A DNA stretch of 11,875 bases from Chitinophagaceae bacterium. Lineage in GTDB: Bacteria > Bacteroidota > Bacteroidia > Chitinophagales > Chitinophagaceae. Where the stretch lies: assembly GCA_003167015.1 (NCBI GenBank), contig PMUF01000075.1, positions 1 through 11,875 on the forward strand. Direction: 5' to 3'. Below, one piece after another: positions 7,801 through 11,875 of the stretch (position 1 is the first letter of the stretch; each line of letters starts with the position of its first letter). The notes under the pieces are model-generated. The model was given only the letters and a program-made list of their open reading frames with translations, made no database searches and had not been told where the DNA came from. The translations under genes and the position numbers were made by a program.

Positions 7801-7837
7801 TTTTTGCCCACCTGCTAATGTCAATTCCTATTCTTTG
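7801..7837 (+). promoter_or_regulatory. Possible promoter upstream of the DUF5723-like gene
   Basis: TTTTTG at 7801-7806 and TATTCTTTG at 7829-7837 resemble Bacteroidota -33 and -7 elements, 22 bases apart. The -7 box has three rather than two bases between TA and TTTG, so the match is imperfect. It lies 46 bases before the ATG at 7884. A small inverted repeat (ATCCTT at 7849-7854, AAGGAT at 7864-7869) occupies the leader. Confidence 0.3.
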
Positions 7838-7883
7838 CCGCTTTAGTCATCCTTGATCCTGGAAAGGATTCAACTATTATTTC

Positions 7884-9169
7884 ATGAAAAAGACGGTGTT
7901 GTTATACCTATGCCTGCATAGCGGCTTATGCCTGCTTGCCCAACAAGATCTCGGGATACAAAACAGCAATTATGCCGGTATCCGGGGCGCTCTCCTGAAT
8001 CCGGCTTCCATAGCCGATTCAAAATTAAAATGGGATGTGAACATCCTGTCCGGGGATGTGGTTTTTGCCAATACATTCCTGTACGCCCCTAAAAGTTCCG
8101 TACCCTTTTTGGGGTTTAAAAGGTCGCCAAAAAGCACGAGCTCGGGTTGACGGTAGCCGCAAGGGCCTATGGCAATGTCCGTAATATCACCGGCAACCTT
8201 GGACAGAACGCATTCGACTATTTCCTGAATAGCAGCAACTGGAATACGGCTTTCCAGGACCAGTCGGCGAGGGTCAATGCCATGGCCTGGCTGGAATATG
8301 GATTGCACTATGCTACGGTCATTTCGGATCGCGGATTAAATGAAATAAAGGGAGGCATCAGCCTCAATTATCTACAGGGTGTCGGAGCCATCTATGCGAA
8401 GAATACGAATGTGACCTATAAGGTCATCGACACGACCGCCATCGCTTTTTCGAATACTACACTGGACTATGGCCGTACCGATTTCGACGATCTGCGGAAC
8501 CTCCACGATCGGAGGCACGGTCATGGTTTCGGGGCCGATGTGGGCGTGATCTTGCTCCATTTCAACACCGATGAGGACAAAGAGAAAGACAATTATGTCT
8601 ACAGGATTGGGATCTCTTTACTCGATGTGGGAAAGATCAATTTCGACCGCAATACCGGTTCCTACCACCTGTCCGCAGCCTCCGCCGTTTTCAACAACTG
8701 GCATGAGGCCAGCTTTACCGACAACAAGCAGCTCGACCAGACGTTAAGCGCAGTCTTCTATAATGGTGATTCGTCACATTCCCAGACCGGTACCTCTTTT
8801 CATATGGCCATGCCTTCTGCCCTCAGCATCCAGGCGGATTGGCATATTGACCATCATTTCTTTGCCAATTTCACCATCGTCAAGGGCTTTGGACATGGGG
8901 ACAATGTGGGCGTCGTCAGTCCGGATGTGTATGGATTGACGCCCCGCTATGAGACACAATGGTTCGAGGTCAGTCTCCCCATGTCCCTGATCTATTATAA
9001 TCACTGGCAATCGCGAATGGGAGTTGCCGTGAGGGTATGGTATTTCTTTTTCGGCGGGGATGCGCCGGGCGGGCTATTAAAGATCAACAATTTGCAGCAG
9101 GCAGACGTTTATGCGGGCATTCACTATTTCGTGCCGGAAAAATCAAAACACACTATCAATAACTTCTAA
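7884..9169 (+). pseudogene. DUF5723-like secreted protein, apparently broken by internal deletion and frameshift
   Basis: The first frame (ATG at 7884, stop at 8148-8150) encodes a signal peptide (MKKTVLLYLCLHSGLCLLAQ) and the start of a DUF5723-type protein: QDLGIQNSNYAGIRGALLNP, then WDVNILSGDVVFANTFLYAP and FLGFK. A second frame carries the rest: it reads KKHELGLTVAARAYGN from 8129 and runs to TAA at 9167-9169, about 346 residues. The two meet at about 8114-8131, where the register shifts. From the family pattern I expect a stretch of some tens of residues between GFK and KKHELG, so this looks like a deletion rather than a one-base shift. The product would have been an outer-membrane or surface beta-rich protein of gliding/type IX-using bacteria; its function is unknown. 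The second frame has only a TTG start at 8147, overlapping the first stop by four bases, so reinitiation is conceivable but would lack a signal peptide. Confidence 0.75.
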
Positions 9170-9179
9170 AAATAAGACT

Positions 9180-9716
9180 ATGAAAGTAAGACAGCTTTTC
9201 ATGCAATCGATGATTATCGCAGGGCTCAGCTTCGTGGGCTCGTGGAATGTTGACAGCGCCAATGCTAAAGTAGCCTTTAGTATCAAAGGCCCTTTGGGTA
9301 CAGTTAATGGCACCTTTTCCGGCCTGAAGGCCACTATTCAATTCGATGACAAGGATCTTGCCGGCAGCAGTGTTAAGGCCAGCATCGATGCGGGTACCAT
9401 CAGCACCGGGATCAGTATGCGCAATCACCATCTCAAAACAGAAGAACAGTACCTGAATACGGATAAATATCCACAGATCACTTTTCAATCCAAGAAGATA
9501 GAAAAGGCCGCCAGTGGCTATAAGGCCATCGGCGATCTCACGCTGAAGGGCGTAACCAAACCCGTGGAGATCCCCTTCACGTTTACGCCGAATGGCGGAG
9601 GTGGGGAATTCAAGGGACAGTTCACGATCAAACGGGAGGACTACAATATCGGAAAGACGGGTGGATCAATAGGCGATGTGATCACCATTACGCTCCAGGT
9701 GCCTGTTAAGAAATAG
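9180..9716 (+). CDS. YceI-family periplasmic lipid-binding-like protein
   Basis: This 178-residue protein belongs to the YceI family, whose members have a lipocalin-like barrel that binds isoprenoid or other long hydrophobic molecules. After an N-terminal hydrophobic export segment (about 1-21, MIIAGLSFVGS) comes the family opening WNVDSANAKVAFSIKG. Further landmarks are RNHHLKTEEQYLNTDKYPQI (80-99), FQSKKIE, GDLTLKGVTKPVEIPF and FTIKREDYNIGK near the end. All match the family in order and the gene is intact. I chose ATG at 9180-9182 because it places the signal segment directly before the W-D motif; an earlier in-frame start at 9111 would lie inside the DUF5723-like gene. It starts 10 bases after that gene's stop and was probably co-transcribed with it. 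The ligand is unknown. Confidence 0.92.
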   Translation: MKVRQLFMQSMIIAGLSFVGSWNVDSANAKVAFSIKGPLGTVNGTFSGLKATIQFDDKDLAGSSVKASIDAGTISTGISMRNHHLKTEEQYLNTDKYPQITFQSKKIEKAASGYKAIGDLTLKGVTKPVEIPFTFTPNGGGGEFKGQFTIKREDYNIGKTGGSIGDVITITLQVPVKK

Positions 9717-9773
9717 AATTTTCTACCAGCTTCACGGCCGGGTTGCCGCCTAATCGTCCGCCGGCTTCATTCA

Positions 9774-10455
9774 TCAGAACTGCAATTCCATCTGCGATTT
9801 TTCGAGCAGGAACATCCGCGTGCGGGTATCCTGAAGATACGGCGCACTCTTAATCTTATCATACAGATTTAACAATCGGCTTTTGGCCCGCCGAATCACG
9901 GTGTCATAATCAAGGGGAAGAATATTTACGAGGCCGTCTCTATGGGTCGTCTTGCCGCTGTCAGCCGGATTGATGGCTGAACCGAGTACGAAGCAGGTGA
10001 CCGTCGAATCGGGTCGCAGCAGCCCTTTGTTCAGCAGTTCCGTCGCATATTTCCAGGTCTGGGATTTTTCGGTGTCGGAAATGGGTATCCCGGGCCGTTT
10101 TAGCTCCACGATAGTCAGCCGGTCAATACCGATCTCCGCGCCCTGGTCATCGTATCATGCCCTGGTTAGCCGTATATTCGATCGTCTCGTACTCCGGCCC
10201 GAATATCCACAAGCCGCGGCGAAACAGCGGCTGCAACTCCTGTACTTCATCAGTGAGCGTGCTCAGCACCTTAGACTGCAATTTTTCCAGTAACGTCGTT
10301 CTGTACTCAATCTCGTCGAGGACGATCTTGGCCACATCGACATCCCATTTTTGGAGCAATTCAGTCAGATCCTCCAATTCTTCCGGATCGGCATTGGCAA
10401 GTGAATTAGGAATACCAATTAATAATGCGATTTTTATCCAGCCGCGTCGACTGAT
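9774..10455 (-). pseudogene. Remnant of a large ATPase-type protein with PD-(D/E)XK nuclease-like C-terminus
   Basis: Two minus-strand frames hold consecutive parts of one protein. Frame A (10455 to the TGA at 10147-10149) reads LANADPEELEDLTELLQKWD, then ELQPLFRRGLWIFGPEYE and TANQGMIR. Frame B (10154 to 9774) reads YDDQGAEIGIDRLTIVELKR, then SQTWKYATELLNKGLL, VTCFVLGSAINPADSG, and ends near FLLEKSQMELQF. The E-x-K in VELKRPG and QTWKY (QxxxY) form the core of a PD-(D/E)XK nuclease-like fold, similar to Shedu/DUF4263-type proteins. Some relatives I recall carry an Hsp90/GHKL-like ATPase at the N-terminus, but no such domain is present here. The frames meet at about 10147-10157 with a register change, and the residues expected to supply the first catalytic Asp seem lost. 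Frame A opens directly after the stop of the DUF2262-like gene without a good start. I judge it non-functional. Confidence 0.7.
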
Positions 10456-10866
10456 TTAACCTGCCAAGTTCGCATCAAGGAGCACACTGTTTTCAACATC
10501 AACGACTATGCAGTGCCCCCAAAATATATCGTTATCGTCAAAATATAATGAAAAGCTTCCGTCGGAAAAGGCTAAAATGCTTTCCAGCTCAAGTGTCTCG
10601 ATGAATTTTTCTTTGGTAAAGGGCTGTTCCTGATCTTCTAACCAGGTTTCGTTTTTCAGCCTAAGTAACTTTGAAGCGCAAAATACTCGTGCGGACTCGT
10701 CATTCAATTCCAGACATGAACAAATTTCGTAAGCTAATTTGGTGGCCTTTTCAATTTCATTTTCTTGAAAATCGAGTAATAATAGGCTATATTTTTGGGC
10801 AAAATTTGAGAGTATTGCCACAAACTCTTTTTTATCAGGGTCGAATGTTATGCTATCGAATTTCAT
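10456..10866 (-). CDS. DUF2262-like protein
   Basis: This 136-residue protein is predicted soluble and cytoplasmic, with no signal peptide or membrane segment. The second half carries a pattern I associate with DUF2262: WLEDQEQPFTKEKFIETLEL, then GSFSLYFDDNDIFWGHCI and a final strand ending in ANLAG. Its function is unknown; some such small acidic proteins are immunity-like, but nothing here shows that. I chose ATG at 10864-10866; the longer frame starts at a TTG (10896). Base composition is strikingly AT-rich: 10741-10800 has 20 G/C of 60, against 33 of 60 in 11701-11760. This suggests acquisition by transfer. Its stop codon is immediately followed, in the same frame, by the nuclease-like remnant, so the downstream boundary may be a recombination joint. 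Confidence 0.65.
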   Translation of the reverse strand: MKFDSITFDPDKKEFVAILSNFAQKYSLLLLDFQENEIEKATKLAYEICSCLELNDESARVFCASKLLRLKNETWLEDQEQPFTKEKFIETLELESILAFSDGSFSLYFDDNDIFWGHCIVVDVENSVLLDANLAG

Positions 10867-10916
10867 TGAGCTTAGCTTTGGGTTGAGGTGTATCAATTTC
10901 GTTAAACATAAGTGAT

Positions 10917-10958
10917 CCTTTTAATGTTAAAGGTTACTTTATTGAATTTAGGAAATTC
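10917..10958. repeat. Two small inverted repeats upstream of the DUF2262-like gene
   Basis: The first (10917-10933) has CCTTT and AAAGG arms around a 7-base centre. The second (10944-10958) has perfect 6-base arms GAATTT and AAATTC around AGG. They lie 50-90 bases upstream of the gene start at 10866, in a 122-base stretch between the gene and the terminator. They could be operator sites; AT-richness makes chance symmetry likely. Confidence 0.25.
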
Positions 10959-10988
10959 CTTAGAAACAATGGTAAGAGTACCTAGTCA

Positions 10989-11027
10989 TAAAAAAGCGCC
11001 TGTCGATGAGATACCGACACAGGCGCT
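10989..11027 (-). terminator. Rho-independent terminator of the small hydrophilic protein gene
   Basis: On the minus strand a GC-rich hairpin, AGCGCC pairing GGCGCT and extended by TGTCG pairing CGACA with a two-base bulge, surrounds a 9-base loop and is followed at once by a run of six T. It begins 28 bases past the TAA at 11055. The form and position fit a terminator for the 11055-11270 gene and insulate the DUF2262-like gene downstream. Confidence 0.8.
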
Positions 11028-11054
11028 ATTAGGAATGTTCACTAAGATTTCCGA

Positions 11055-11270
11055 TTATAACCCACTGCCCCCCGATCTGTTTTCATCATTCATTTGCGAT
11101 TCACCTGCATGTCGGCCTGCCCTTGATGGATCATTTTTTTGCTGCGCAGCATTGTATGCCGCGTCACCTGTTTTACCCTTTCCCTTTGCCCCTGCTCCGG
11201 TCTTTTTATCGGAATGAGTATTTTCGGGCTTTTTGTTCACGTCGTTTTGCGGCTGATTTGAATTTTTCAT
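11055..11270 (-). CDS. Small, highly hydrophilic, probably disordered protein
   Basis: This 71-residue protein begins at ATG 11268-11270. It is rich in Asn, Lys, Gly, Asp, Gln and Ser and has almost no bulky hydrophobic residues until the last Leu. Segments such as KKTGAGAKGKGKTGDAAYNA and NDPSRAGRHAGESQM resemble small hydrophilic proteins common in Chitinophagaceae and their relatives, some thought to be stress-related; I cannot name a family. It should stay disordered in the cytoplasm. An ATG, a plausible length and a strong terminator directly downstream support a real gene. The A/T-rich leader has no obvious Shine-Dalgarno site. A plus-strand frame over the same bases lacks such support. 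Confidence 0.6.
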   Translation of the reverse strand: MKNSNQPQNDVNKKPENTHSDKKTGAGAKGKGKTGDAAYNAAQQKNDPSRAGRHAGESQMNDENRSGGSGL

Positions 11271-11377
11271 AATAACTCATTTTAGACTGTAGTGGATGCA
11301 ATTCTCCTGCCACCGCTATTTGCTGTCTTTCAGATTATTATCAATGCAGGGTCGGCCGGGCATTCACGCGTGACGCC

Positions 11378-11875
11378 TCATTGCTCCAACGCACGGACCA
11401 ATTCCATGGCGGGCTCCCGATACCGTGAATAGCCATGCGCAATATCCCGGGCCAGCTCCAACGCCTTATTCTCTGCCTCCGCGGCTTCCACATCATTCCT
11501 TTTCAGCCAGGCCAACGCCAGATACCATTGCGCCGTCTCATACAGTTCATCCCCCGGCTTTGTCCTAAAGACGACATCCCCCAACTCGCTCACCGCGTTC
11601 CGCTCATCGCCCGTCGCCAAATAGGAAAGGCCCACATATAACCGCATATAATCCCTGATCAGCAGGCCCCGCGGCCCGGCACTCTTCACAGCAGAATCCC
11701 CCGCGGCCAGGACCGCCGCATAATTCCCTGTCCTGTAATCCTGGTAATATACCCTTACCTCCACCGGGTCATCCCCGCGCATATAGGGCTTGTACAACCT
11801 CGCGTCGATGTTACCTGCCAACGCCGCCTTCCGGCCTGCGACGCCTGCACCCGACACTGCCGAATCGACCCCCTT
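11378..11875 (-). CDS. TPR-like repeat protein, C-terminal part (5' end beyond the window)
   Basis: The frame is open to the right edge, so the start lies outside the window; about 165 residues are visible up to the TGA/TAA-type stop near 11378. A linker with RLYKPYMRGDDPVEVRVYYQ is followed by helical pairs of tetratricopeptide type: YRTGNYAAVLAAGDSAV, RLYVGLSYLATGDERNAVSE, AQWYLALAWLKRNDVEAAEA and a capping helix to EPAMELVRALEQ. The Gly/Ala/Tyr spacing (YxGlsyLatGd.xxAvs) is that of TPR units, which mediate protein contacts. In Bacteroidota such C-terminal TPR regions often follow a membrane segment in proteins near sigma factors, but that part is not visible. An internal GTG at 11857 could be taken for a start but is not preferred. 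The gene is GC-rich. Confidence 0.75.
   Translation of the reverse strand, partial: KGVDSAVSGAGVAGRKAALAGNIDARLYKPYMRGDDPVEVRVYYQDYRTGNYAAVLAAGDSAVKSAGPRGLLIRDYMRLYVGLSYLATGDERNAVSELGDVVFRTKPGDELYETAQWYLALAWLKRNDVEAAEAENKALELARDIAHGYSRYREPAMELVRALEQ

Noticed and set aside
7486..7818. Plus-strand frames opposite the CDF remnant, rich in His, Arg and Pro
   Set aside because: They mirror the conserved CDF codons on the other strand and show no start context or family likeness.
9717..9773. GGCCGGG...CCGCCGGC stretch after YceI as a terminator
   Set aside because: The arms do not pair into a continuous stem and no T-tract follows on either strand.
10912..11217. Plus-strand open frame of 101 codons over the terminator and small-protein gene
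   Set aside because: It runs antisense through the hairpin terminator and the hydrophilic protein gene, and its composition (Pro, Cys and Phe runs) looks like a shadow of the minus-strand gene.

Overview
The window looks like chromosomal DNA from a Bacteroidota bacterium, most likely Chitinophagaceae (Chitinophaga-like). The grounds are gene content: a LytS/LytTR pair, a DUF5723-type secreted protein, YceI, a CocE/NonD hydrolase and a DUF1624 membrane protein. Two exact matches to the Bacteroidota -7 promoter box (TAnnTTTG) and the general lack of strong Shine-Dalgarno sites agree with this. The genus is inference.

Region 1 (1-6160) is read entirely on the minus strand and looks intact. In transcription order it holds a DUF1624 multi-pass membrane protein, a LytS-type sensor kinase overlapping its LytTR response regulator by 22 bases, a secreted CocE/NonD serine hydrolase 25 bases further on, a SnoaL-like small protein, and a DrrA-type ABC ATPase cut by the left edge. 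Kinase, regulator and hydrolase are spaced like one operon.

Region 2 (6161-7227) holds a divergent intergenic region with a -7 box facing each way, then an intact zinc-independent quinone oxidoreductase on the plus strand.

Region 3 (7238-10455) is the unusual part. It contains pieces of genes joined out of frame: the C-terminal end of an unrecognised membrane protein abutting the N-terminal third of a CDF metal transporter; a DUF5723-like gene with an apparent internal loss and frameshift; and the C-terminal part of a large protein carrying a PD-(D/E)XK nuclease-like core, also broken internally and lacking its N-terminus. One intact YceI gene sits among them. This may be a decaying accessory region or a stretch of assembly misjoins; sequence alone cannot decide.

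Region 4 (10456-11875) holds an AT-rich DUF2262-like gene, a small highly hydrophilic protein gene with a good rho-independent terminator, and the C-terminal part of a GC-rich TPR-like protein cut by the right edge, all on the minus strand.

I found no rRNA, tRNA, CRISPR array, transposase or recognisable attachment site, and no intact novel multi-gene system. The best leads are the cluster of broken genes, with its nuclease relic, and the kinase-regulator-hydrolase operon.
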